Shown here in pieces: positions 10,101 through 18,162 of a stretch of 64,000 nucleotides of DNA (positions within the stretch are counted from its first letter, which is position 1; every line of letters starts with the position of its first letter). Source of the stretch: Bacteroidia bacterium. Lineage in GTDB: Bacteria; Bacteroidota; Bacteroidia; J057; JADKCL01. The notes under the pieces were generated by a model, which worked only from the letters and a program-made list of their open reading frames with translations, searched no databases and was not told the DNA's origin. A program made the translations under genes and the position numbers. The stretch covers positions 310,001 to 374,000 of the forward strand of contig JACJYV010000002.1 in the NCBI GenBank assembly GCA_020635905.1, given 5' to 3'.

Positions 10101-10506
10101 TCGCCGCATCACGGAACGAGGCGGGGTATTGGGAGCCATGGAAACCATGTACCAGCGCAGCAAAATTCAGGAGGAATCGCTTTACTACGAAACGATGAAG
10201 CACACGGGGGAACTGCCCCTGGTTGGGGTCAATACTTTCCTCAATGACGAAGGCTCGCCCACCATTATTCCAGCTGAAGTAATTCGTTCGACCACGGAAG
10301 AAAAAGAATTGCAAATCAAAGACATACGTACTTTGCAAAAAGCAAATGCAGCCCGCTCGAAGGCAGCTCTGCAAAACCTGAAGGAAACAGCCATCCGCAA
10401 CGGAAACGTTTTCGAATCCCTGATGGATGCCGCCAAGGTTTGTTCCCTGGGTGAAATGACCCATGCCTTGTACGAAGTGGGCGGGCAGTACAGAAGGAAT
10501 ATGTAA
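7126..10506 (+). CDS. icmF: Fused isobutyryl-CoA mutase IcmF (B12 domain, G-protein chaperone, mutase)
   Basis: This 1126-aa protein joins three modules in the IcmF order. Residues about 12-140 form a cobalamin-binding domain (SLFDGHDAAINIMRR, with GGGGG near 99-103). Residues about 195-420 form a MeaB-like GTPase with P-loop GTGGAGKS (204-211), a Walker-B-like VETAGIG and the base-specificity motif NKFD. Residues about 560-1126 form the TIM-barrel mutase (GEFPFAAGVYPFKRTGEDP, TRRGTVQ-like TTRGTVQADILKEDQ, EAGANPISQLAFTLSNG). IcmF interconverts isobutyryl-CoA and n-butyryl-CoA by adenosylcobalamin radical chemistry, using GTP hydrolysis to load and repair cofactor. Relatives also act on pivalyl- or isovaleryl-CoA, so exact substrate is open. 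It appears monocistronic apart from a gene 32 nt downstream. Confidence 0.95.
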   Translation: MEKIAPYQPKHKVRLVTAASLFDGHDAAINIMRRIMQSTGAEVIHLGHNRSVKEIVDCAIQEDAQGIAITSYQGGHVEYFKYMKDLLKERGAGHIKIFGGGGGTILPEEIKELHEYGIDRIYHPDDGRSMGLQGMINEVIRECDYANDNSIHPESVVNLTKKDPGFIARVITILENEGKYAEAFEKEIEKFSHNKKAPILGITGTGGAGKSSLTDELVRRFLLDFPEKTVAVLSIDPSKRKTGGALLGDRIRMNAIFNDRVYMRSMATRRANFATNKSVGDVLKVYKAAGFDFIIVETAGIGQSDSAITDVAEVALYVMTPEFGAASQLEKIDMLDFADLVAINKFDKRGALDALRDVRKQFQRNNGLWETPVDDMPVHGTIASQFNDPGTNKLYRTLMDIVVAKTGADLNSNLDAPEEMSEKIYIIPPDRVRYLAEIAEESDRYNEWVAKQCGIARQMFQLHGAMQQLEKLNSTQQTGLDNLKSLYQKLADDQDGVCKRILEDWDHKKASYQGEFFTYQVRGKEIKVKNFTESLSHTQVPKVSLPRYEDWGEILRWVLTENVPGEFPFAAGVYPFKRTGEDPTRMFAGEGGPERTNRRFHYVSLGMPAARLSTAFDSVTLYGEDPDYRPDIYGKIGNSGVSIASLDDAKRLYSGFDLCKVSTSVSMTINGPAPMLLAFYMNTAIDQQCEKYIRENGLEAEVRAKIAQIYAEKGIPQPTYRTELPEGNDGLGLMLLGVTGDQVLPADVYQKIRAEAISTTRGTVQADILKEDQAQNTCIFSTEFALRMMGDIQQYFIDHKVRNFYSVSISGYHIAEAGANPISQLAFTLSNGFTYVEYYLSRGMHIDDFAPNLSFFYSNGMDPEYSVIGRVARRIWAKAMKNKYGANERSQMHKYHIQTSGRSLHAQEIAFNDIRTTLQALYAIYDNCNSLHTNAYDEAITTPTEESVRRAMAIQLIINKELGLATNENPMQGSFIIEELTELVEEAVLAEFRRITERGGVLGAMETMYQRSKIQEESLYYETMKHTGELPLVGVNTFLNDEGSPTIIPAEVIRSTTEEKELQIKDIRTLQKANAARSKAALQNLKETAIRNGNVFESLMDAAKVCSLGEMTHALYEVGGQYRRNM

Positions 10507-10538
10507 GGAGCTACAAGCTTCAACCCATTGAAATAAAA

Positions 10539-11378
10539 ATGCTTTCTACCTCCTATAAGGTCGTTTATGTAACTTTTAGCTTGCTCCTTTGCCTTGCGAC
10601 CCAGGCTTTCGCCCAGGACACGCTGGGATATGAGGTTCATTTGCAGGGAAATCCGGCATATGCGGGCCGGAATTACTGGGGATTGGATCTGGGATTTCGA
10701 CTTGCCACCAAGGTCATGGTGAAAGATAAATTTACGGTTGACCTGTGGTATCAGCGGCCGTACAACCGCACCATTGATGGGTCGCTGAGTGCAGATACAG
10801 TTTCAGAAAATCAGAATGATTTTCTGCGGGCTATGGAAGCGGGTGGTACTTTTGGCTGGCACCTGGGCCAGCGGGAAGATGAAGCAGGAAACTCTTCCTA
10901 CTGGACGGCCAGGGCGGGATTTTCCTGGTTTCAGGCGGTGGTGGACGCCCATTATTTTGATATGGCAGCTGTAAATGCTGCCTACAACACGACTTTTTCA
11001 ATCCCAGACAAGCACACCAATCTGCAGGTCCCCGCCATCAGCCTGGGTGGCAGCCGGGTGTTGAAGCAACAGGGGAAATTTTTTCGTGAAACCTGGTTTT
11101 ATGCAGACCTGCTGGTCGCCCCGGCCATTCTGGCCGAGGATCTGGAACTGTACGGCACATTTTATTCCCTGCGAAAAACTGCGGGTGCTTTGAAACGCAG
11201 GCCCCTGGGCCTGCGGGCTGGGGTAACCCATGCCATTTTTCTGTGGGACCAGGCCGGCCTGAATTTGCATGTGGAGGCCGGGACCCGGCCGGGCCTGAAT
11301 ACCTTCGTGGCTGGCGACGGCCTGAAAAATTTCTATTTGCTGGGTAGCGCCGGGTTGTGGATCAGGATTGGAAAATAG
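10539..11378 (+). CDS. Putative secreted/outer-membrane barrel protein
   Basis: The 279-aa product has a clear signal peptide (hydrophobic FSLLLCLATQAFAQ, cleavage predicted after AFAQ, residue about 28). The mature chain alternates polar and hydrophobic residues with many aromatics (YWGLDLGFRLATKVMV, FTVDLWYQRPYN, LHVEAGTRPGLN) and ends SAGLWIRIGK, compatible with an outer-membrane beta-barrel closing strand. No enzyme motif is visible and I do not recognise the family. It follows icmF by 32 nt, so it may be read through from that gene, and converges on the DUF4199 gene with a one-base gap. Confidence 0.65.
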   Translation: MLSTSYKVVYVTFSLLLCLATQAFAQDTLGYEVHLQGNPAYAGRNYWGLDLGFRLATKVMVKDKFTVDLWYQRPYNRTIDGSLSADTVSENQNDFLRAMEAGGTFGWHLGQREDEAGNSSYWTARAGFSWFQAVVDAHYFDMAAVNAAYNTTFSIPDKHTNLQVPAISLGGSRVLKQQGKFFRETWFYADLLVAPAILAEDLELYGTFYSLRKTAGALKRRPLGLRAGVTHAIFLWDQAGLNLHVEAGTRPGLNTFVAGDGLKNFYLLGSAGLWIRIGK

Positions 11379-11379
11379 G

Positions 11380-11916
11380 TTATTCAGATTGCCCGGAAAC
11401 CGCTGGCTTTTTCATCATGATCGCAGATATGATCAGGGAAAGGAAAATCCCAATCAAAAGCACGGTCACAAACATGAGCGCTCCCTGAAATACGGGGTTG
11501 GTGTAAAAATCAGGCAGATTTTTCATTTGTTCAGTCATGGCATCCAGCTGGGCCTGGGTGGCGCCGCCCTTTTTCATTTGCTCCATGTAGCCCTGGGTGA
11601 GTTTTTCGTTGAGATCAGGATCAATCACTGTATAAAGGAGTATGGTAAAAATTCCAAACACGAAGCCAGCCACGGCAGAAACGGTTAGCCCGCTCAGAAA
11701 GGCCTTTCCGTAGGAAAGTCCATTTTCCTGGTTTTCTCTGCGTATCACACGGTGGGTCAGCACAATGCCCACGCTTACGCTGATGATCATGGAGGCGTAG
11801 CCGACCACTTCGCTCATGGAATAATTCAGGTTTCCCCCCAGGGCGTAAAAAGAGATCAGGAAGACAAAAACCATGGCAGTGCCCATGATCAGACCAAATT
11901 TTAATGCGTTTTTCAT
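11380..11916 (-). CDS. DUF4199 family membrane protein
   Basis: This 178-aa protein matches the DUF4199 pattern of Bacteroidota. Four hydrophobic segments are visible: about 7-28, 36-54 (VVGYASMIISVSVGIVLTH), 72-95 (FLSGLTVSAVAGFVFGIFTIL) and 147-170 (LMFVTVLLIGIFLSLIISA). Between the third and fourth lies an amphipathic helix with a QMKKGGATQAQLDAM segment typical of the family. It is predicted to sit in the inner membrane; no biochemical role is established. A promoter candidate lies at 11977-12007. It converges on the barrel-protein gene. Confidence 0.85.
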   Translation of the reverse strand: MKNALKFGLIMGTAMVFVFLISFYALGGNLNYSMSEVVGYASMIISVSVGIVLTHRVIRRENQENGLSYGKAFLSGLTVSAVAGFVFGIFTILLYTVIDPDLNEKLTQGYMEQMKKGGATQAQLDAMTEQMKNLPDFYTNPVFQGALMFVTVLLIGIFLSLIISAIMMKKPAVSGQSE

Positions 11917-11976
11917 AATTGATTTTTTAGTGAATCTGTCTCAAATCACGGGAAAGGAATTAAAAATTCGCTCACC

Positions 11977-12007
11977 CAAAAGTATGATTCCACAAAATTC
12001 AACCCAA
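11977..12007 (-). promoter_or_regulatory. Candidate promoter for the DUF4199 gene
   Basis: On the minus strand this reads TTG-N20-TACTTTTG, matching the Bacteroidota -33/-7 pattern with a spacer of 20. It predicts a transcript start near 11970 and a leader of about 55 nt to the ATG at 11916. Confidence 0.5.
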
Positions 12008-12029
12008 ATCACCCAAAAGAATGACTGGC

Positions 12030-12467
12030 TCAGGGCAGTACCCCCAACTCCTTGGCTTTTTGCACGGCCTGGGTCCTGCGTTTCACGTCCAGTTTTTGGT
12101 AAATGTTGGAGGTGTGGGTTTTAACCGTATTCAATGAAACAAAAAGTTTATCTGAAATTTCCTGATTCGACATTCCTTCCGCGATCAGTTTCAGCACATC
12201 CAGTTCTCTTTCACTCAGATCCGTTTCGCCTGCAATTAAATTGATTTCCCCTTTTTCCTCCTTTTGAGAAATCTGTTCTGCCTCCTGTCTGCGCTTCATC
12301 CAGATCATCCCTGCGGCCAGTCCGCCAGCCAGAAAGAGCACGGCAACGCCGCCCAGATAGATTTCAAGCGGGATGCGGGCAGAAAAATAGGTGACCTCAA
12401 GCGCCTTCAGCGAAACCAGGACCAATCCCAGTACCCCTCCAATGATGATGGCAATTCTTTTGCCCAT
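12030..12467 (-). CDS. Membrane-anchored LuxR-type HTH regulator
   Basis: The 145-aa product has two hydrophobic segments at about 5-24 and 33-56, a charged linker (MKRRQEAEQISQKEEKGE), then a LuxR/GerE HTH from about 83 to 145 (LSERELDVLKLIAEGMSNQ, VSLNTVKTHTSNIYQKL). There is no receiver domain, so it is not a two-component response regulator. The HTH is predicted cytoplasmic and tethered to the inner membrane. Such short TM-HTH proteins recur in Bacteroidota and may sense envelope state, but the signal is unknown. Its ATG overlaps the stop of the upstream DUF2461 gene by one base (TAATG), which suggests translational coupling. Confidence 0.85.
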   Translation of the reverse strand: MGKRIAIIIGGVLGLVLVSLKALEVTYFSARIPLEIYLGGVAVLFLAGGLAAGMIWMKRRQEAEQISQKEEKGEINLIAGETDLSERELDVLKLIAEGMSNQEISDKLFVSLNTVKTHTSNIYQKLDVKRRTQAVQKAKELGVLP

Positions 12468-13135
12468 TAAACTCCCAGGGCCCTGGCCAAAAACTGCTTC
12501 ATGGGCTTGCCTGCCGCGTACAATTCCATCATTTTATCGGCCAGCTTGCCATTGGTGATGAATTTGGGGTCAATGACTGCGAAATAATAGAATCCCTTAT
12601 TATAAAGGAGAGGTTGTTTTTCCGCGGCCGCGGCAAATTCGGGAGGCAGACGCTTATTTTTCTCACCCTGTACCGTTCCAAAAGCCTTTTTGAAGCCAGA
12701 TTCCTGCAAAACTCGCTCAAATTCTGCTGCATTTTCCATGATAAAAGTGCGCACCTGGTGCAAATCCTCTTTCTCCAACTGGTAAAGTCCGCCATAAAAA
12801 CGGGCCTCATCAGCTTTTACCTCAAAATATACCCCGGGATAAACCAGTTCCTTGCGCCCGCCCCGACTGATCACAGCTGACATGGACGTTTTATAAGGAG
12901 TTTTATCTGCCGAAAAACGCACATCACGATTGATGCGAAACATGGCTTGCCTGGCTTCAATTTTCACCTCTGGATCGTCTTCCGCGACCCGTTTGATCAT
13001 CTCTTCCGTGAAAGCTGTAAAAGGCTTTTTCACGAAATTTTCGTAGCGCTTTTTATTGGCCAGAAACCAGTCGCGGTGATTATTGGCGGCCAGTTCGTTC
13101 ATAAAATCGATGTATTCCTGGGTGAAAAATGCCAT
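12467..13135 (-). CDS. DUF2461 family protein
   Basis: This 222-aa protein fits DUF2461 (TIGR02453). The family motifs include LAANNHRDWFLANKKRYE near the N-terminus, FRINRDVRFSADKTPYKT in the middle and YPGVYFEVKADEARFYGGLY. The function of the family is not known; the pattern of conserved Asn, Arg, Asp and Lys residues suggests an enzyme. No signal peptide is present. It is the first gene of a two-gene unit with the TM-LuxR regulator, joined by a TAATG overlap, so the two are likely made together. The 286 bp upstream, shared with pseB, show no clear minus-strand promoter. Confidence 0.88.
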   Translation of the reverse strand: MAFFTQEYIDFMNELAANNHRDWFLANKKRYENFVKKPFTAFTEEMIKRVAEDDPEVKIEARQAMFRINRDVRFSADKTPYKTSMSAVISRGGRKELVYPGVYFEVKADEARFYGGLYQLEKEDLHQVRTFIMENAAEFERVLQESGFKKAFGTVQGEKNKRLPPEFAAAAEKQPLLYNKGFYYFAVIDPKFITNGKLADKMMELYAAGKPMKQFLARALGV

Positions 13136-13395
13136 GGTGTTTTGTTTTTGGGTGGAACGAGAAAATCTGTTTTCAATATTGCCTAAAATCCTGGAAAAAA
13201 GTAAAAATTATCTGGTTCTGCTCAAGAGTGAGCCACATTAAAAAACCCATTTGAATCTGAACCTGAGGCGTCCCATCAGCTGTTTTGGGAAAATATTCTG
13301 CCGGAAAAATGGATTTTGGCCATGAAAAAATCTCCTTAAAAGCTTCCAACGTTCACAATCATTCCTGATAAATGGGATAATAAGTCAAGAAGTTA

Positions 13396-13403
13396 TATTT
13401 TTG
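13396..13403 (+). promoter_or_regulatory. Candidate -7 element ahead of pseB
   Basis: TATTTTTG fits TAnnTTTG exactly and sits 18 nt before the pseB ATG at 13422. The -33 region is weak (TGG at the expected place). An in-frame TTG at 13401 lies inside this element, which argues against it as a start codon. Confidence 0.45.
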
Positions 13404-13421
13404 ACGGTAATTTTTGAAAAT

Positions 13422-14438
13422 ATGATCGATCTGAACGGAAAATCAATATTAGTGACGGGTGGCACGGGTTCATTCGGGAAAATGTTTGTGAAAACGGTTT
13501 TTGAAAAATTCCCCAATGTAAAACGGCTGGTGATTTTTTCCCGTGACGAATTGAAGCAATTCGAAATGCAGCAGCAGTTTCCTGCTTCAAAATACCCTGC
13601 AATCCGCTTTTTTATTGGTGACGTGAGGGACAAGGACCGGGTTTACCGTGCCTTTGAGGGGGTGGACATTGTGGTGCATGCTGCGGCTCTGAAACAGGTT
13701 CCAGCAGCTGAATACAATCCCATGGAGTGCATCAAAACCAATGTGCTGGGTGCGGAAAATATCGTGAATGCCGCCATGGACAAGGGTATCAAAAAGGTGG
13801 TAGCCCTCTCGACCGACAAGGCCTGTGCGCCCATCAACCTCTATGGCGCCACCAAATTGTGCTCTGATAAATTATTCATTGCCGCCAATAACATGAAAGG
13901 CTACCGCGACATCACTTTTTCCGTGGTGCGCTATGGCAATGTGATTGGCTCCCGCGGCTCTGTGGTGCCATTTTTCCTGAAAAAACGTGACAGTGGCGTG
14001 CTGCCAATTACCCATGAGCAAATGACCCGTTTCAATATTTCTCTGCAGGGAGGAGTTGATCTGGTGATGTATGCCCTTGAAAATGCCTGGGGAGGAGAAT
14101 TATTTGTACCCAAAATTCCTTCCTACCGCATCCTGGATCTGGCTGAAGCCATTGGCCCAGAGTGTGAAAAAACCGTGATTGGCATCCGTCCGGGCGAAAA
14201 AATCCACGAGGAAATGATCACCGTGACCGATTCCCTCAATACCTACGAGCTGGATAAATATCTGGTGATCGTGCCCGCAGAGCCGCGCTGGAATCTGAAT
14301 GACTGGAAATCCAAATTCAATGCGAAAGACGTTCCCGAAGGATTCAGTTATAATTCAGGTGACAACGATGATTTCCTGACTGTGGAACAGATTCGCCAGC
14401 AAATCGTAGAACACGTGGACCCCAATTTTACGGTTTGA
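13422..14438 (+). CDS. pseB: UDP-GlcNAc 4,6-dehydratase (inverting), PseB
   Basis: The product is 338 aa from the ATG at 13422. It is an extended SDR with the NAD(P) motif TGGTGSFG (residues 12-19) and the PseB signatures HAAALKQVPAAEYNP, STDKACAPINLYGATK (active-site Thr, Asp, Lys and YxxxK) and VVRYGNVIGSRGSVVP. PseB removes water from UDP-GlcNAc and inverts C5 to give the 4-keto-6-deoxy-L-arabino sugar, the first step toward pseudaminic acid. It heads the cluster, two bases before pseC. An upstream TTG at 13401 would add 7 residues but falls in the putative promoter. Confidence 0.96.
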   Translation: MIDLNGKSILVTGGTGSFGKMFVKTVFEKFPNVKRLVIFSRDELKQFEMQQQFPASKYPAIRFFIGDVRDKDRVYRAFEGVDIVVHAAALKQVPAAEYNPMECIKTNVLGAENIVNAAMDKGIKKVVALSTDKACAPINLYGATKLCSDKLFIAANNMKGYRDITFSVVRYGNVIGSRGSVVPFFLKKRDSGVLPITHEQMTRFNISLQGGVDLVMYALENAWGGELFVPKIPSYRILDLAEAIGPECEKTVIGIRPGEKIHEEMITVTDSLNTYELDKYLVIVPAEPRWNLNDWKSKFNAKDVPEGFSYNSGDNDDFLTVEQIRQQIVEHVDPNFTV

Positions 14439-14440
14439 AA

Positions 14441-15598
14441 ATGAATCCCATACCTTACGGCCGCCAGCATATCACTCCCGAGGATATCCAGGCTGTTACC
14501 GAGACCTTATTGTCTGATTACCTCACGACCGGCCCCAAAGTGGCCGAATTTGAGGAAGCTTTTTGCCAGTACATTGGTTGCAAATACGCGGTGGCCCTGG
14601 CCAACGGAACTGCAGCCCTGCATCTGGCAGCTCTGGCCTTGGGGGTAAAACCCGGCCAGAAAGTGATCACCACGCCCATCACCTTTGCCGCATCCGCCAA
14701 TTGTGTGCGTTACTGTGGAGGGGAGGTCGAATTTGTGGATATTGATCCTGACACCTTTTTGATTGACTTGAAAAAGGTACGCAAACTGCTGGAAAGCCAT
14801 CCCAAAGGCACGTATTCGGGCCTTATTCCCGTGGATCTGGCAGGATATCCTGTCAACCTTGAGGAGGCCAGGGAACTTGCTGACGAATTTGGTCTGTGGA
14901 TTCTGGAAGATGCCTGCCACGCTCCAGGAGGCTTTTTTAAAGATTCCAAAGGAGTGGAAGCCCGTTGTGGAGACAGCCGCTACGCTGATGCGGCCATTTT
15001 TTCCTTTCACCCGGTCAAACACATTGCTTCGGGCGAAGGTGGGATGATTACCACCAATAATGAGGCCTTATATAAGGAGTTGCTGGTCCTGCGGACCCAT
15101 GGCATCACCCGCGATGAATCCATTTATCACCAGGAAAACCATGGTGGCTGGTACCACGAAATGCAAATTCTGGGCTATAATTACCGCCTCACAGACTTTC
15201 AGTGTGCCCTGGGTTTGAGCCAGCTGAAGCGGGCAGATGAAGGGATGATACGTCGTCATGAAATTGCCCGTACCTATGATCAGGCCTTTGCCAATACCCT
15301 GGTAACGAGGCCATTTGTGGAAGAAGGAATTGGCCACGCCTATCACCTGTATGTGATTCAGGTGGAGGACCGTAAAGGTTTGTACGACCATTTGCGGGCC
15401 AATCAGATTTATGCCCAGGTGCACTATATTCCCTGCCATACCCATCCTTATTATCAATCTCTGGGTTGGAAATGGGGAGATTTTCCGCTGGCCGAAAATT
15501 ATTACCATCATTGCCTGAGCCTGCCCATGTATCCCTCTCTGACTGCTGAAGAGCAGGCTTTTGTGATCGAAAAAGTCCTCGAATTCACGGAGAAATAA
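14441..15598 (+). CDS. pseC: UDP-4-keto-6-deoxy-sugar aminotransferase, PseC
   Basis: This 385-aa DegT/DnrJ/EryC1 aminotransferase starts MNPIPYGRQHIT at ATG 14441, two bases after the pseB stop. It shows ALANGTAALHLAALALG (PLP phosphate contacts), EDACHAPGG with Asp157, and SFHPVKHIASGEGGM with the PLP Lys at 193. PseC uses glutamate to aminate C4 of the PseB product, giving UDP-4-amino-4,6-dideoxy-AltNAc. The identity as PseC rather than another DegT sugar aminotransferase rests on the family-typical N-terminus and the pseB neighbour. Its TAA overlaps the next ATG by one base. Confidence 0.94.
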   Translation: MNPIPYGRQHITPEDIQAVTETLLSDYLTTGPKVAEFEEAFCQYIGCKYAVALANGTAALHLAALALGVKPGQKVITTPITFAASANCVRYCGGEVEFVDIDPDTFLIDLKKVRKLLESHPKGTYSGLIPVDLAGYPVNLEEARELADEFGLWILEDACHAPGGFFKDSKGVEARCGDSRYADAAIFSFHPVKHIASGEGGMITTNNEALYKELLVLRTHGITRDESIYHQENHGGWYHEMQILGYNYRLTDFQCALGLSQLKRADEGMIRRHEIARTYDQAFANTLVTRPFVEEGIGHAYHLYVIQVEDRKGLYDHLRANQIYAQVHYIPCHTHPYYQSLGWKWGDFPLAENYYHHCLSLPMYPSLTAEEQAFVIEKVLEFTEK

Positions 15599-16467
15599 TG
15601 GGAAAAATTGCACTGGGAACGGTTCAGTTTGGGCTAAACTACGGGATCAATAATTCTGGAGGACAAATTCCTGAAGACGAAGTTGGGAGAATTCTGGAAT
15701 TGGCTGCTCAGGGTGGAATTGAGGTGCTGGATACAGCTGCAGCCTACGGAAACAGTGAGGATGTTTTAGGTAAAAGCCTGACTAAGTTGGGAAAATCCTT
15801 CAAAATTGTATCCAAACTGGCCCCGGGCAGTAAGGCTGATTTTGTCAAAACTTCCTTCTCCAATTCTCTGCAAAAGCTGAACCAGGAATCATTACACGGA
15901 TTTTTAATTCACCATTTCCAAAACCTGAAGGACGATCCTCAAATCTGGCCTGAAATGCGCAAATTGCAACAATCAGGCAAGGTAAAGCGGGTGGGAATTT
16001 CCTTGTACCATCCTCATGAGGCGGAGTTTTTGTGGAAACAAGGCATTGATTTTCAAATTGTTCAGGTGCCTTACAGCATCTTTGACCAACGGTTTGAAAA
16101 AGTGTTTCCCGAAATGAAAAAACGGGGAGTGGAAATCCACGTCAGATCCGTCTTTTTGCAGGGATTATTTTTCAAAAATCCCGCCCAACTGCCAGCCCAC
16201 TTTCAAAGTGTAAAAAACAAAATTGACCGGCTTCAGCATTTGGCAAGGAGTAATGGATTCTCCATCGCCGACCTTTGCCTGGGCTTCGCCCTGAATAATT
16301 CTTTCATTGATCAGGTTGTAATCGGGGTGGATTCGCTGAAAAATCTGGAAGAAAATCTGGCCGTAAACTCCAGGCTTGAATCCATGAAAGTGCTGGAATG
16401 GGAATTGAAGGGAATGAGCGAAGAAAATGAAGGAATTATTTTGCCCGTGAATTGGGTGCTTGATTAA
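15598..16467 (+). CDS. Aldo/keto reductase of the nonulosonic-acid cluster
   Basis: This 289-aa protein is a TIM-barrel aldo/keto reductase. It opens with IALGTVQFGLNYGI and keeps the catalytic tetrad: Asp and Tyr in EVLDTAAAYGNSE, Lys in KIVSKL, and His in GFLIHHF. The NADPH-binding end shows QVVIGVDSLKNLEENL. It follows pseC with a TAATG overlap, so translation is probably coupled. AKRs are not part of the canonical six-step Pse pathway; in related sugar clusters such genes travel with Gfo/Idh, SDR and SpsF-type genes, as here, and probably tailor a sugar or side chain. The exact substrate cannot be read from sequence. Confidence 0.88.
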   Translation: MGKIALGTVQFGLNYGINNSGGQIPEDEVGRILELAAQGGIEVLDTAAAYGNSEDVLGKSLTKLGKSFKIVSKLAPGSKADFVKTSFSNSLQKLNQESLHGFLIHHFQNLKDDPQIWPEMRKLQQSGKVKRVGISLYHPHEAEFLWKQGIDFQIVQVPYSIFDQRFEKVFPEMKKRGVEIHVRSVFLQGLFFKNPAQLPAHFQSVKNKIDRLQHLARSNGFSIADLCLGFALNNSFIDQVVIGVDSLKNLEENLAVNSRLESMKVLEWELKGMSEENEGIILPVNWVLD

Positions 16468-16487
16468 AAAAACAACTATTTTAGGGT

Positions 16488-17399
16488 ATGGAAAGGGATA
16501 CCCTTCGCTTGGGTGTAATTGGAATGAGTGATGGCAATGGCCATCCTTACTCGTGGTCGGCCATTTTCAATGGATATGACAAAGGCCCCATGTCAGAATG
16601 CCCTTTTCCCGTAATTCCAGACTATCTTTCCCGCCAATCCTTTCCTCAGGACGCAATTCCTGGAGCAAATGTTACCCACGTCTGGACTCAAAGCAGGGAT
16701 ATTTCCCATCACATTGCCGCCGCAGCCCGCATTCCCCACGTTGTCGATCACCTGACAGATATGATTGGAGAAGTGGATGCTGTTTTGTTGGCCCGCGACG
16801 ACGGGGAGCGCCATGTTGAAATGGCATTGCCCTTTCTGGATGCCGGAGTTCCACTTTACATCGACAAACCCATTGCCTTGAATCGCAAGGATTTGGATAT
16901 TTTACTCGATGCCCGAAAAGGCCCTGAGAGCTTATTTTCCTGTTCCGCATTGCGCTATTCTCCCGAACTTCAGTTATCTGCAGAGGATCGCGGCAGGCTG
17001 GGTGAAATCCAGATGGTGGTGGCCACCGTGATGAAAAGCTGGGAAAAATATGCCGTTCACCTGATTGAGCCTGTGCTTAATCTGATTGGACATGAACGGG
17101 TTTTGCAAAATCACTCGATTCTGGGTAATGCTGACCACCGTACCTGTTATTTTCAGTGGGAGGATGGGATTGAAACAGTTTTCATAACTACTGGTAATAC
17201 ATTTTCTCCTCTTAAAATTTCCGTTTTTGGCAGCAAAGGTCATAAGGAATTGCTTTTCACAGATTCTTTCACGGCTTTCAAAAGAGCGCTGGAAATTTTT
17301 GTGGATGATTACCTGCTAAACAAAACTGCCAGTACGCCTGATTCATTTTATTACAGCGCAGTTGATCTCATCGAAGCGGGAGTAAAAACCTATGCATAA
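16488..17399 (+). CDS. Gfo/Idh/MocA-like oxidoreductase with atypical nucleotide loop
   Basis: The 303-aa product has a Rossmann start (RLGVIGMSDGNGHPYSW) in which the usual GxGxxG loop is replaced by GMSDGNGH, then VDAVLLARDD and PLYIDKPIALNRKDL, equivalent to the EKP motif of Gfo/Idh/MocA enzymes with Glu changed to Asp. The C-terminal sheet domain is short, with the CSALRYSPEL segment lining the presumed active site. Proteins of this type with GHPYSW loops occur in flagellin- and surface-sugar clusters. It overlaps the following SDR gene by 8 nt. It could be a sugar dehydrogenase; substrate unknown. Confidence 0.8.
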   Translation: MERDTLRLGVIGMSDGNGHPYSWSAIFNGYDKGPMSECPFPVIPDYLSRQSFPQDAIPGANVTHVWTQSRDISHHIAAAARIPHVVDHLTDMIGEVDAVLLARDDGERHVEMALPFLDAGVPLYIDKPIALNRKDLDILLDARKGPESLFSCSALRYSPELQLSAEDRGRLGEIQMVVATVMKSWEKYAVHLIEPVLNLIGHERVLQNHSILGNADHRTCYFQWEDGIETVFITTGNTFSPLKISVFGSKGHKELLFTDSFTAFKRALEIFVDDYLLNKTASTPDSFYYSAVDLIEAGVKTYA

Positions 17400-18150
17400 A
17401 TCCCAGACCATATTCATTACAGGTGGTACAGGTAAAATTGGCAGCAGACTGGTGCGTCATTTTCTGGGTCAGGGAGATACTGTGGTGATCAGCAGCCGCG
17501 GCATTGAAAGTGCACGTGCGTTGTCGCCTGAATTATTTGGAAAAAGTCTTTTTGCAGTTGAAGTAGACCTTGAAGCAGATGGAGCTGAAAAGGTTATTTC
17601 AGCGCAGTTACAATCTCAGGGATTATACCCTGACGTTCTTATACACAACGCCCGCAATGTGGCCAACCTCGCGGTTGGTGAAGACGGGATTTCGCGGAAA
17701 TCGGCTTTTGCGGCCGAATACATGATGGCAGTCGCCATTCCGTATTTGATAACCATGGAGTTGGTCAACGCGAACGGTTCTAAATTGAATAATGTAATCC
17801 ATATCGCCTCCATGTATGGGGTTGTGCCCCCCAATCCAGGCTTGTATGATGATCCTGCCCGCCAGGCGCCCATTCAGTATGGGACTGCCAAAGCAGGTAT
17901 GATTCATCTTACCAAGGAGTTGGCGGTGAGACTTGCACCGCAAGGGATTCGCGTCAATGCGATTTCCTACGGTGGGGTGGAAGGCCGGGTGAGCGCAGAC
18001 TTTTTGGCGCGCTATTCCAGTCTTCTTCCCATGGGCCGCATGCTTCGCGAAGACGAAGTCGCCGGCCCCGCAGGATTTCTCGCCTCCGACGCCTCGTCTG
18101 GAATGACCGGTCACAACCTGATATTTGACGGTGGATGGAGCGTATGGTGA
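17392..18150 (+). CDS. Short-chain dehydrogenase/reductase (PtmA-like)
   Basis: This 252-aa classical SDR has TGGTGKIGSRLV (cofactor loop TGxxxxG), HNARNVANLAV (NAG-like), IASMYGVVPP with the catalytic Ser, and YGTAKAGMIHL with Tyr and Lys of YxxxK. It ends GHNLIFDGGWSVW, the typical C-terminus. It resembles PtmA-type oxidoreductases of flagellin glycan clusters, which act in CMP-sugar metabolism, but that match rests on context and general form. It overlaps the Gfo/Idh gene by 8 nt and is followed 12 nt later by the AT-rich fusion gene. Confidence 0.86.
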   Translation: MHKSQTIFITGGTGKIGSRLVRHFLGQGDTVVISSRGIESARALSPELFGKSLFAVEVDLEADGAEKVISAQLQSQGLYPDVLIHNARNVANLAVGEDGISRKSAFAAEYMMAVAIPYLITMELVNANGSKLNNVIHIASMYGVVPPNPGLYDDPARQAPIQYGTAKAGMIHLTKELAVRLAPQGIRVNAISYGGVEGRVSADFLARYSSLLPMGRMLREDEVAGPAGFLASDASSGMTGHNLIFDGGWSVW

Positions 18151-18162
18151 TATTTTGGATTT

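Noticed and set aside
13401..13421. TTG start for pseB at 13401.
   Set aside because: It falls inside the TATTTTTG -7 box, and the ATG at 13422 gives the normal PseB N-terminus.
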